Assembly: GCF_000219215.1 (NCBI RefSeq)
Contig: NC_015723.1
Location: forward strand, 186,001 to 250,000
Length of the DNA: 64,000 nucleotides
Source of the DNA: Cupriavidus necator N-1
GTDB taxonomy: Bacteria > Pseudomonadota > Gammaproteobacteria > Burkholderiales > Burkholderiaceae
Reading direction: 5' to 3'
Shown: positions 1 through 7,133 of the stretch, piece by piece
Layout: each line of letters begins with the position of its first letter
Numbering within the stretch: the stretch's first letter is position 1
Notes under the pieces: generated by a model
What the model saw: only the letters and a program-made list of their open reading frames with translations
Database searches by the model: none
Told to the model about the DNA's origin: nothing
Position numbers and translations under genes: made by a program

Positions 1-623
1 CGCGTCCCGGAAGGGACCCTGCGGAAGTCGGGTGTGGTGCCCGCAAAGCCTTGCCGGGCGCGGTTCCCAGGGGAGTGGCGGGAACCGCTTGCGGCGCCGC
101 CGGGGACGGGTGTCGGGGCGGCTGCGCGTTACGCGTTACGTAACGTGTGGCGTCTGCAGGGAACAAAACAGCCGGAACGGCGGGCCATGCGGCGATGGCG
201 ACCCAGCCAGGAAAGCGCGCCGTGCCGTGCGCTGCCACCGCCCTCCCGCCACGGTCATCCGCGCCGCCGTGTTCCCGTGTTCCCGGAACACGTTACGTAG
301 CACGTAACACGTCAGGCCCGCGCCGCAACGGCGTTTGGGCCCAGCACGTGGCTACCCCGGACCCCCGGCAATCCGCGCCAGGCAAGGCTTGCAGCGCCGC
401 GGCCGGTTCCGTGCCGGCACCGCCGGCGCCGCTGGCACGGGCCTTGCCATTTGTTGTCCAGACGCGCCGACGATCCCGCGTTCCACTGTCTTGCCGTGCC
501 GGTTCGGAGCGGTCCGCCAGAGGAACAAAGCGGGACTCCGGGGAGGCTCGTCGGCAATCCCATGCGGCGCACATAAGACAAGACGGCCGGCAGCACCGTG
601 GCCAACAAGACAGGAGAAGGACA
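1..623. other. Non-coding stretch upstream of the lipoprotein gene
   Basis: I see no convincing gene in this stretch. Open frames run through it on both strands, but they are arginine- and alanine-rich and look like GC-driven frames, and none has a good ribosome binding site. It contains palindromes rich in ACGT: a perfect 12-base one at 134-145 (CGTTACGTAACG), and a pair at 276-308 listed separately. The 3' end carries the AGGAGAAGG ribosome binding site (612-620) of the gene that starts at 624. Upstream genes lie outside the window. Confidence 0.6.
276..308. promoter_or_regulatory. Two adjacent palindromes, possible operator
   Basis: Bases 276-292 read CGTGTTCCCGGAACACG, two perfect 8-base arms around one central base. 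It is followed at once by GTTACGT-AGC-ACGTAAC (292-308), arms of 7 around 3. A related 12-base palindrome lies at 134-145. Stacked dyads with ACGT cores look like protein-binding sites, but they lie more than 300 bases before the next start codon. They may serve a promoter with a long leader or a gene outside the window. Confidence 0.3.
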
Positions 624-1730
624 ATGCAAACCAAGCATCCGTCGCAGCATTCCATGACCTCACTGGCCGCGGCCGGCGTGGCCGCTATTGCCTTGCTGAT
701 GGCAGGCTGTTCGTCGAGCGGTGGCGGCAGCGGCGCCAATCCGCGGCCGAACAGCAACATCGACACGCCGGTCACGCCGGGACCGTCCGCATCGGGCGAG
801 ACCACGCCCACCGCCAAGGTGACCGAAGGCGCGGGCAATACCGTGGTGGCCACGGGCAATGCCATCAGCGAGGTCGGCAAGAGCATCCAGGAAGCGCCGC
901 TGCCGTTGCTGCCCACCAAGGCGCGCGAAGGCGCCGGCGACGTGGTGATCAATGCCGGCAGGGCCGTTGGCTCGCTCGGCGCGGGCGTGCGCGACGGGCT
1001 GGGGCAGATCGGTTCGGTCGACAACCCGGTTGGCGTGACGGTGGCCAGCACCAGCAATGTGGTCCACGACGTGGGCGAGACGCTGATCAGCGGCGGCGAC
1101 CTGGTGTACGGCCTGGGCACCGAGAAGCTGGCACCACTGGCGCCGGTGACCGAGCCGGTGGGCGGCCTGGTCAGGCACGTGGGCATCGCGGTGCACGATA
1201 GCAGCGGCAAGGTGCACAGCGTGCTGTCCGAAGGCCCGGTCGCGCAGGTCACGAATTCGGTCAGCAAGGTCATCGTGCCGCTGACCAGCAAGGTCACCGA
1301 CGGCACGCAGACCCTGGGCGCGGTCACGCACCTGGGCGATCCGGCCAACGGCCTGCTCTACAAGGTCGGCAATACCGCGGCTGCCGGCGGCAGCATGATC
1401 AGCAACAGCCACGCGCCGGTGGTCTCGCCGCTGGGCGGCGTGGTGACTGAGGCCGGCAAGACGGTCGCGGCCGCTGGCGCGCTCCTCAACGGCAATGGTC
1501 AGGGCGGCGGCAACCCGCTCGGCGGCGTGGTGAACAACCTGCCGCTGGCCAAGGTCGCCGGCGGCGGTGAGGGCGGCTCCGCGGGCGGCGCGCTCAGTCC
1601 CGTGACCGCGCTGCTGGCGCCGGTGACCGGGCTGGTCGGCGGGCTGAAGCAGGGCGCTCAAGACAGCCAGGGTGGCAGCGGCGACGTCAAGACGCTGCAA
1701 TTGCCGCTGGTGGGTGGCCTGCTGCGCTGA
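624..1730 (+). CDS. Repeat-containing outer-membrane lipoprotein
   Basis: This is a 368-residue protein with a lipoprotein signal: a hydrophobic stretch ends in LMAGC with the lipidated Cys at residue 29, so the product should sit in the outer or inner membrane facing the periplasm or surface. The start at 624 follows a strong AGGAGAAGG site; an open frame extends upstream without one. After a Ser/Gly-rich linker the mature part is built from imperfect repeats with the pattern xx[VL][VL]xxxGxx[VIA]xxx[GS], starting near residues 71, 105, 144, 180, 242 and 271. It is rich in Gly, Val and Ala. Similar proteins are, I believe, annotated as collagen-like in Cupriavidus, but I see no Gly-X-Y run. 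Its function is unknown; the Tad pilus locus downstream suggests, without proving, a cell-surface role. Confidence 0.75.
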   Translation: MQTKHPSQHSMTSLAAAGVAAIALLMAGCSSSGGGSGANPRPNSNIDTPVTPGPSASGETTPTAKVTEGAGNTVVATGNAISEVGKSIQEAPLPLLPTKAREGAGDVVINAGRAVGSLGAGVRDGLGQIGSVDNPVGVTVASTSNVVHDVGETLISGGDLVYGLGTEKLAPLAPVTEPVGGLVRHVGIAVHDSSGKVHSVLSEGPVAQVTNSVSKVIVPLTSKVTDGTQTLGAVTHLGDPANGLLYKVGNTAAAGGSMISNSHAPVVSPLGGVVTEAGKTVAAAGALLNGNGQGGGNPLGGVVNNLPLAKVAGGGEGGSAGGALSPVTALLAPVTGLVGGLKQGAQDSQGGSGDVKTLQLPLVGGLLR

Positions 1731-1761
1731 AATGTCTCATACCGGCTAGGTGTTTTCACGG

Positions 1762-1805
1762 TGCGCTGTCGCTCATCACCCCGTCGCAGCGCATCTTTTT
1801 ATTTT
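1762..1805 (+). terminator. Probable terminator of the lipoprotein gene
   Basis: A 7-base stem, TGCGCTG (1762-1768) with CAGCGCA (1787-1793), is followed by the T-rich run TCTTTTTATTTT. The loop is long (18 nt), so the stem is modest, but position (32 nt after the stop codon) and T run fit an intrinsic terminator. Confidence 0.5.
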
Positions 1806-1807
1806 GG

Positions 1808-1868
1808 CTGGCATTGCGGCCGCAATGACCGCAATGCCAGCTTGCAGGCCGGTTCCCGGCCTGCAAGC
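1808..1868. repeat. Stacked inverted repeats upstream of flp
   Basis: Three dyads overlap or abut. CATTGCGGCCGCAATG (1812-1827) is a perfect 16-base palindrome. CTGGCATTGCGG (1808-1819) pairs with CCGCAATGCCAG (1829-1840), giving an alternative 12-bp stem. Next, GCTTGCAGGCCGG (1840-1852) and CCGGCCTGCAAGC (1856-1868) form a perfect 13-bp stem with a TTC loop. No T run follows the last stem, so it is not a classic terminator. It could be a regulatory leader of the pilus operon, an operator, or a structured barrier between transcription units. Confidence 0.6.
1809..1824 (+). promoter_or_regulatory. Weak candidate sigma-54 promoter for the Tad operon
   Basis: The string TGGCATTGCGGCCGCA has GG and GC at the spacing of a -24/-12 element (consensus TGGCACG-N4-TTGC), with TGGCA intact but CC in place of the TT before GC. 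I looked for it because a sigma-54 activator closes the locus. The string lies inside a palindrome that could explain it otherwise. Confidence 0.22.
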
Positions 1869-1925
1869 CTGTTCTTTGACAACCTGTGACCCGGGCGTGC
1901 CGGGTCGTTTCAAACGCATGTCTTA

Positions 1926-1962
1926 ACCCCTTTGGGTCATTGCTATCACCCATAGGAGGGGT
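1926..1962 (+). other. Further hairpin in the flp leader
   Basis: AACCCCTTTGGGT pairs imperfectly with ACCCATAGGAGGGGT: ACCCC with GGGGT on the outside and GGGT with ACCC inside. With the dyads at 1808-1868 this makes most of the 370 nt before flp foldable. No gene was seen in 1731-2100; the rest is AT-richer than its surroundings (1975-2025), as expected of a promoter region. Confidence 0.35.
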
Positions 1963-2100
1963 ATGGTTGAGACATTCCATATCTTAAAAAGAAAACGCAG
2001 CAAGCGTGAAATGTCGATAAAAGAGCGGGCCACAGAGCACCGTGATAATCGAACGGGGGAAGCGTGATCGCGGCTTCTTAGATCACTCGGGAGTGACAAC

Positions 2101-2280
2101 ATGAAACGACTCATTGCACGCTTTATTAAAGATGAGCGCGGGGCGACGGCTATCGAGTATGGCTTGATCGTCGGGCTCGTCGCTTTGGCCATCGCAGTCG
2201 GCGCCGGCCAACTCGGCACAGAACTCAACGCCAGCTTCACCCGGCTCTCAGTCAAGGTTTCGGGATGGTTCGTCAATTGA
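2101..2280 (+). CDS. flp: Flp-type pilin (Tad pilus major subunit)
   Basis: This 59-residue protein has all the marks of a Flp prepilin: a short basic leader (MKRLIARFIKDERG), the processing site G|ATAIEY with the conserved Glu-Tyr pair, and a following hydrophobic helix of about 20 residues. The prepilin peptidase TadV should cut after Gly14, leaving a 45-residue pilin that is assembled into the adhesive Flp fibre. The ribosome binding site is GGGAGTG about 6 nt before the ATG. It is the first gene of the Tad operon, 24 nt before tadV. Only one pilin copy is seen. Confidence 0.93.
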   Translation: MKRLIARFIKDERGATAIEYGLIVGLVALAIAVGAGQLGTELNASFTRLSVKVSGWFVN

Positions 2281-2304
2281 GCAGGCCGAAACCATAAGAC
2301 CGGC

Positions 2305-2832
2305 GTGATTGCCGCGCTCCTCTGCGCGGCGACCCTCTACACAGATCTTGCCTACCGGCGCGTTCCCAACGCCTTGCTGGCGGCCGCCGTGCTGGTCCTC
2401 GGACTTGCACTGCTCGCCGGGCAGGCCACGGAACTGCCGCTGGCCGCGCGTCTGACCGGCGCGGGGCTGGGTCTTGCCGTCACGCTGCCGGCGTACGCCC
2501 TCGGGCGCATGGCCGCAGGGGACGTCAAGTTCCTGGCGGTGGTGGGCCTGTTCACCGGCCCGCAAGGACTGGTGGTGGCATGGGTCGTCGGCAGCCTGCT
2601 CGGGCTGGTGCACGCGCTGCTGGCGCTGGCACTGGACAGCAGCGTACTGGCCGCGCTTCGGCAGCGGGCCGCGGCACGCCTGCGCGTGGCAGCCAGCACG
2701 CCGGCTACGGAGCAAGCCTTGCATCACCAGGACAGACCCATTCCAACGGCGCAGTTTTCGCGGGCGCGCGGCATTCCATATGCCGCGTACCTGGCCGTGG
2801 GCGTGCTGGTCTGGATGGCCGCGGGCCAATAG
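2305..2832 (+). CDS. tadV: Tad prepilin peptidase (A24 family)
   Basis: A 175-residue inner-membrane aspartate peptidase of the CpaA/TadV type, which removes the leader of Flp and of the TadE/TadG-like pseudopilins. It starts at a GTG 24 nt after flp. The two catalytic aspartates are visible: one in YTDLAYRRVPN near residue 13, the other in the GxGD-type motif AGDVKF near residue 72. Between and after them are hydrophobic segments fitting about four transmembrane helices. It lacks the N-methylation domain of type IV pilus peptidases, as usual for this subgroup. Confidence 0.88.
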   Translation: MIAALLCAATLYTDLAYRRVPNALLAAAVLVLGLALLAGQATELPLAARLTGAGLGLAVTLPAYALGRMAAGDVKFLAVVGLFTGPQGLVVAWVVGSLLGLVHALLALALDSSVLAALRQRAAARLRVAASTPATEQALHHQDRPIPTAQFSRARGIPYAAYLAVGVLVWMAAGQ

Positions 2833-2904
2833 CCGGACAGGCCACGGGCAAGCAGGCTGCGTCGCCGGTCGGCGCGAAAGAACACCAAAGGACCGGGGTT
2901 TCAG

Positions 2905-3381
2905 ATGTTGCTGCACGCAAGGGCCAACAGGGGGATCAACCGACGCCGCCACGGCGCCGGCAGCGCTGCGATCGAGTTTGCGATCGTGGCGCCGGTGCTG
3001 CTCGCCATCGTGATCGGCATCATTTACTACGGCGTGATGCTGGCGCTTCAGCAGGTGCTGACGCTGGCCGCCGAGGAAGGCGCGCGCGCTGCGCTGCGCT
3101 ATCCAGCGGGCGTTTCCGGCTCAGGCCTCGCGGCCACGCAGGGCGCGCGCGTCGATGCCGCGGCAGCGATGGCGCGGGGCACGCTTCCCACCTCCATCAG
3201 GAATCTGCTGCCCCCCGGCAACGTTGCGCAGGCGGTGCCCTGCGCGCCCGGTTCCACCGATGTCTGCGTGCAGGTCACGCTGAACCTTCCCACCACCAAC
3301 ATCCTCCCCGCCGTGCCGATGGTCCCGATCCCCGCGATGCTGTCGGGCTCGGCCATGGTCCAGCTTTCTCCTGATATCTGA
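2905..3381 (+). CDS. tadE: TadE-like minor pilin
   Basis: A 158-residue protein with a basic N-terminus followed by GAGSAAIEFAIVAPVLLAI, the TadE signature of a Glu at the start of a hydrophobic helix (about residues 20-45). TadE-like proteins are processed by the prepilin peptidase and act as minor pilins needed for Flp assembly. The rest is a small, Ala/Pro/Val-rich periplasmic domain with two cysteines (PCAPGSTDVCVQV) that may form a disulfide. It lies between tadV and cpaB in the same direction. Confidence 0.82.
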   Translation: MLLHARANRGINRRRHGAGSAAIEFAIVAPVLLAIVIGIIYYGVMLALQQVLTLAAEEGARAALRYPAGVSGSGLAATQGARVDAAAAMARGTLPTSIRNLLPPGNVAQAVPCAPGSTDVCVQVTLNLPTTNILPAVPMVPIPAMLSGSAMVQLSPDI

Positions 3382-3431
3382 GCCGCCATGCCGCGACGCC
3401 CCCACGCCATGCTCATCCCAAGGAATCCCGC

Positions 3432-4385
3432 ATGACCAGCAAGCAGATCCGACTCCTGGCGGGGGTGCTGCTCGGCCTGGCCCTGCTGCTTGCGCTGCTG
3501 GCGTGGCAGGTGGGCCGCCAGCCGGCCCAGGTGCCCGCGGCGTCGAATGCGGCCAGGCCGCTGCATCCGGTGGTGGTGACCACGCGCGCGGCGGAAGCAG
3601 GCAAGCCGCTTGACGCCGATGCGCTCAAGGTAGAGATGCTGCCCATCGATCCTGCCGGCGCCTACAGCGAGGTGGCACGCGTGACCGGGCAGGTGCCGCT
3701 GCTGGCACTGGGTGCCAACGTGCCGGTGCTCGAAAGCCAGTTGCTGGCCGGCCTGGCCACGCAGGTGCGGGAGGGCGAACGCGCGGTGGCCGTGTCGGTC
3801 GATGAAGTCATCGGCGTCGGCAACCAGGTGCAGCCGGGCGACTATGTCGATGTCTTCCTGGTGCTGCGCCGCGACCAGCAGGAGATCCCGGAAAGCCAGG
3901 CGCGCATGCTGCTGTCGCGCCTGCGCGTGCTGGCCTATGGCGTCGCCTCGGTCAACCGGCCGCAGAACGCCAAGCCGGAGCAGATGATGGCGCGCCAGGA
4001 AGGCGCCAAGACCGCGGTGCTGTCGGTGCCGCTGGAGCAGGTCAGCCGGCTGGCGATGGCGCAGCAGTCCGGGCGCCTGCTGCTGGCGCTGCGCAATCCG
4101 CAGGATGAAGCCATGCCCAGCGACGGCATGTTTGCCGAACCCCAGCCCGCGCTGGCCGCGCGCGCCGGCGTTCCCGCCGACGCGCCGCGCGCCGCCCCCG
4201 ACAAGGCCATGGCCGGCGTGGTGCTGTCCGGCCTGGCTGCTACCACCGGTGCCTCTGCCCCCCGCGCGCCGGTGGCAGCCCCGGTGCCGCGGCCGTTGCA
4301 GGTTGCCGCGCCGCCCGCGCCAGCTCTGGCAAGACAAAGCGCAGGCGTGGAAGTGATCCGCGCGGGCAAGCGCGAGATCGAATAA
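3432..4385 (+). CDS. cpaB: Flp pilus assembly protein CpaB/RcpC
   Basis: A 317-residue periplasmic protein anchored by one N-terminal helix (LLAGVLLGLALLLALLAWQV, about residues 7-26). It is followed by an SAF-like domain (VVVTTRAAEAGKPLDADALKV) and a conserved core (VSVDEVIGVGNQVQPGDYVDVFLVL) typical of CpaB/RcpC. Family members sit with the secretin and are thought to help its assembly or gating. The C-terminal 80 residues are Pro/Ala-rich and look disordered. It ends 4 nt before the cpaC start codon. Confidence 0.9.
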   Translation: MTSKQIRLLAGVLLGLALLLALLAWQVGRQPAQVPAASNAARPLHPVVVTTRAAEAGKPLDADALKVEMLPIDPAGAYSEVARVTGQVPLLALGANVPVLESQLLAGLATQVREGERAVAVSVDEVIGVGNQVQPGDYVDVFLVLRRDQQEIPESQARMLLSRLRVLAYGVASVNRPQNAKPEQMMARQEGAKTAVLSVPLEQVSRLAMAQQSGRLLLALRNPQDEAMPSDGMFAEPQPALAARAGVPADAPRAAPDKAMAGVVLSGLAATTGASAPRAPVAAPVPRPLQVAAPPAPALARQSAGVEVIRAGKREIE

Positions 4386-4389
4386 GAAC

Positions 4390-5844
4390 GTGGGCGCCGA
4401 CCTTATGCATATCCAGAAGAACCAGGCCCGGAAGTACCAGGCCCGGAAGTACCCCCATTCGGCGGCCCTGCGCCGCAGGCTGATGCAGCTCGCGCTGGCC
4501 GCGATGCTGGCCACTACCGCGTGGTGCGCACTGGCGCCGCGCGCACGGGCGCAGGAAGCCGTGAACGCACGCCAGTTGCGCCTGCTGGCCGGCGCGCAGA
4601 AGGAGATCCGCAGCGCGCAGCCGGTGGAGCGCGTGGCGGTGGGCAACCCGGCGGTGGCCGATGCGCTGGTGCTGCGCACACGCGGTGCCCCCAGCGTGCT
4701 GCTGGTGGCCAAGCAACCCGGTGTGACCGACGTGATGGTGTGGACGCGCGGCGGCGCCGAGCCTCTGACTTACAACGTGCAGGTCGATGCCATCGCGCCC
4801 GATGCCGATGGCGCGAAGCTCGGCTATTCCGCGGCCGGTACCACCATCACCGGGCAGTCGCCCGATGCCTATGCCGCGGCGCGCGCGCAGGCCGCTGCGC
4901 GCGCGGCCACCAACGGCAAGAGCGATGGCAAGCCCGGCCTGGTGGTGGACCGCTCGACCGTGCCGCTCTCCGGCACCGTGCAGGTCGACGTCAAGGTGGT
5001 GGAGATCAGCAAGACCGTGCTCAAGGAAGTCGGCATCAACTTCTTCCGCAACAACTCCGGCTTTGCCTTCGGCACGTTCTCGCCATCGACGCTGAACAAG
5101 TTCACCTTTACGCCCGGCAGCGGCGGCGCGCCGGGCAGTTTCAGTGCCGACATCGCGTCGCCGATGAGCAATGCCTTCAACCTGGTGGCCGCGTCGCTGA
5201 CGCACGGCATCTTCGCCAATATCAGCCTGCTGGAGGCCAACGGTCTGGTGCGCGTGCTGGCCGAGCCCAGCCTGGTGGCGCTGTCTGGCCAGAGCGCGAG
5301 CTTCCTGGCCGGCGGCGAGATCCCGATCCCGGTGCCGCAGGCGCTGGGCACGACCACGATCCAGTTCAAGCCGTTCGGCATCGGGCTGACGGTGTCGCCC
5401 ACGGTGCTGTCGGCCGACCGCATCGCGCTGAAGGTGGCACCGGAGGCAAGCGACCTCGACCCCTCGCGCGGCATCTCGATCAATGGCGCGGTGGTGCCCG
5501 CCATCGTCACGCGGCGCGCCGACACCACGGTGGAGCTGGGTGACGGCGAGAGCTTCGTGATCGGCGGGCTGGTCAGCCGCAACACCGTCAGCAACGTCAA
5601 CAAGGTGCCGGTGCTGGGCGACCTGCCGGTGATCGGCGCCTTCTTCAAGAACCTGAATTTCCACCAGGAAGACCGTGAGCTGATGATCGTCGTCACGCCG
5701 CGCCTGGTGAAGCCGCTGGCCAAGGGCGCGCCGGCGGCGCAAGCGGTTGGTGCCGACGGCCGCACCAGCGGCAACCCCAATGTATGGGGCTGGTATGTGC
5801 TGGGCGAATACGCGGACCCGACTTTGCCGGGTTTCTCAAAATAG
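4390..5844 (+). CDS. cpaC: Tad secretin CpaC/RcpA
   Basis: A 484-residue outer-membrane secretin through which the Flp pilus leaves the cell. A signal peptide (about residues 28-52, ending at ARAQEA) is followed by an N-terminal BON-type domain and then the secretin core, recognised by VRVLAEPSLVALSGQSASFL, GGEIPIPVPQ and the C-terminal VPVLGDLPVIGAFFKN / ELMIVVTPRLV motifs. GTG at 4390 or ATG at 4405 could be the start; neither has a clear ribosome binding site. Oddity: bases 4423-4437 are duplicated exactly at 4438-4452, giving QARKY twice before the signal peptide. Confidence 0.92.
   Translation: MGADLMHIQKNQARKYQARKYPHSAALRRRLMQLALAAMLATTAWCALAPRARAQEAVNARQLRLLAGAQKEIRSAQPVERVAVGNPAVADALVLRTRGAPSVLLVAKQPGVTDVMVWTRGGAEPLTYNVQVDAIAPDADGAKLGYSAAGTTITGQSPDAYAAARAQAAARAATNGKSDGKPGLVVDRSTVPLSGTVQVDVKVVEISKTVLKEVGINFFRNNSGFAFGTFSPSTLNKFTFTPGSGGAPGSFSADIASPMSNAFNLVAASLTHGIFANISLLEANGLVRVLAEPSLVALSGQSASFLAGGEIPIPVPQALGTTTIQFKPFGIGLTVSPTVLSADRIALKVAPEASDLDPSRGISINGAVVPAIVTRRADTTVELGDGESFVIGGLVSRNTVSNVNKVPVLGDLPVIGAFFKNLNFHQEDRELMIVVTPRLVKPLAKGAPAAQAVGADGRTSGNPNVWGWYVLGEYADPTLPGFSK
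4423..4452 (+). repeat. 15-bp tandem duplication inside cpaC
   Basis: CAGGCCCGGAAGTAC occurs twice head to tail (4423-4437 and 4438-4452), in frame, so the protein reads QARKYQARKY in the basic region before the signal peptide. It looks like a recent slip-type duplication and keeps the frame open. Confidence 0.9.
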
Positions 5845-5890
5845 CCGCCGGCCGTGCCGGCAGGCATGGCCAACGGCTTGAGGCAGAGAG

Positions 5891-7132
5891 ATGGACTATT
5901 TTCTGTTGCATGCAACGCAGGGCGAAGTGAAGGACTGGCTGGGCAGGGTCCTGGGCGGGCTGGGCACGCTGGTGGCTGAAGGCGGCGCCCAGGAAGCCTT
6001 TCTCGAGCGCGCGGCCCAGCTGCGCCCGGGGCTGGTGTTCCTGCATTTCTCGACGGAACTGGCCGGCGCGTCGGCGCGGCTGGGCGAGCAGCTGCTGCGG
6101 CTCTTCCCAGGCCTGCCGCTGGTCGCGGTGGGCCACGCCGACGAGCCCGGCATCATGCTGGCGGCGCTGCGCGTGGGCGTGAAGGATTTTATCGACCTGC
6201 GCGACGCGCCGGCCGATGCCGAGGCCGTGGTCAAGCGCCTGGCCGTGCCGGGCGAGCAGGTGCGCCCGGCCCAGTCGGTGCGCCAGGGCAAGATCGTGGC
6301 GCTGCTGGGCGCACGCCCCGGCGTGGGCGTGACCAGCCTGGCCGTGAACCTAGCGGCGGCGGCACGCCGCCACCTGCCGCTGAACGAAAAGACCGATGCG
6401 CGCGCCGAAGTGCTGCTGCTGGACCTGGGCCTGCCGGCGCGCGACGGCGCGCTGTACCTGAACCTAAGTCCGGGCTTCCACTTTGTCGAGGCGGTGCGCA
6501 ACCTGCGCCGCTTCGACCAGGTCTTCGTGCAGACCGCGCTTACGCGCCACGGCAACGGCGTGTGCGTGCTGCCCCTGCCCGCGGCGCTGGGCGAGCTGCG
6601 CGACATCTCCTACTCCGAAGCCAGCAGCCTGCTGGAGCGGCTGCGCGCGTTCTTCGACATGCAGATCATCGACCTGGGCGGCTTCGGCAATGCCGAATTC
6701 ACCGCGCAAATCTTCAAGGCCGCCGACAGCGTGGTGCTGGTAGCCGACCAGAGCGTGGGCGCGATCGTCTCGGCCGCGGAGCTGGTGCATGAACTGCGCG
6801 CGCGCGAGGTGGAGCGCGACGACCTGCACCTGCTGGTGTCGCGCTTCGATGCGCGCCTGGGAGTGGATGCCGCGCAGATCGCGCAGCGCGTGGGCGTGCA
6901 GTCGGTGGGCACGCTGCCTGACAGCCGCGCGCCGCTAGTGCTGGCCATGAACCGCGGCGCGGTGCTGGCCGACGACGATCCGCACGACCCCTATGTGCGC
7001 GCGCTGGCCGACCTGCTGGCGCGACTGGGCTACCGCGCGGCGCAGGCCAGGGAAACCAGCCTGCTGGCGCGGATGAAGGACAAACTGCCTGAGGCGCTGC
7101 GCGCGGTGCGCGTGGCACGCACTGGAAGCTGA
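5891..7132 (+). CDS. cpaE: Pilus localisation ATPase-like protein CpaE/TadZ
   Basis: A 413-residue protein of the MinD/ParA-like CpaE/TadZ family, which places the Tad machine at a site in the cell, usually a pole. The first 130 residues resemble a degenerate receiver domain. The ATPase-like part begins near residue 135, with the P-loop region GARPGVGVTSLAVNLA, and continues with LLLDLGLPARDG and MQIIDLGGFG. The P-loop lacks the usual lysines (GVGVT instead of GVGKT), so ATP binding may be weak or lost. It is preceded by GAGGCAGAG and ends one base before cpaF. Confidence 0.88.
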   Translation: MDYFLLHATQGEVKDWLGRVLGGLGTLVAEGGAQEAFLERAAQLRPGLVFLHFSTELAGASARLGEQLLRLFPGLPLVAVGHADEPGIMLAALRVGVKDFIDLRDAPADAEAVVKRLAVPGEQVRPAQSVRQGKIVALLGARPGVGVTSLAVNLAAAARRHLPLNEKTDARAEVLLLDLGLPARDGALYLNLSPGFHFVEAVRNLRRFDQVFVQTALTRHGNGVCVLPLPAALGELRDISYSEASSLLERLRAFFDMQIIDLGGFGNAEFTAQIFKAADSVVLVADQSVGAIVSAAELVHELRAREVERDDLHLLVSRFDARLGVDAAQIAQRVGVQSVGTLPDSRAPLVLAMNRGAVLADDDPHDPYVRALADLLARLGYRAAQARETSLLARMKDKLPEALRAVRVARTGS

Positions 7133-7133
7133 C

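Noticed and set aside
147..623. N-terminal extension of the lipoprotein gene and other open frames in the first 620 bases
   Set aside because: The extension is Arg/Ala/Pro-rich, would bury the lipoprotein signal, and lacks a ribosome binding site, while 624 has AGGAGAAGG.
624..1730. Collagen-like Gly-X-Y protein
   Set aside because: Glycines are frequent but do not fall every third residue over any useful length.
1840..1868. Intrinsic terminator
   Set aside because: The 13-bp stem is strong, but only a short mixed sequence and no T run follows, and a better terminator lies just upstream.
3099..4712. 537-codon open frame on the minus strand
   Set aside because: It lies opposite the TadE-like, cpaB and cpaC genes, is rich in His/Arg/Ala as expected of an antisense GC-rich frame, and has no recognisable motif.
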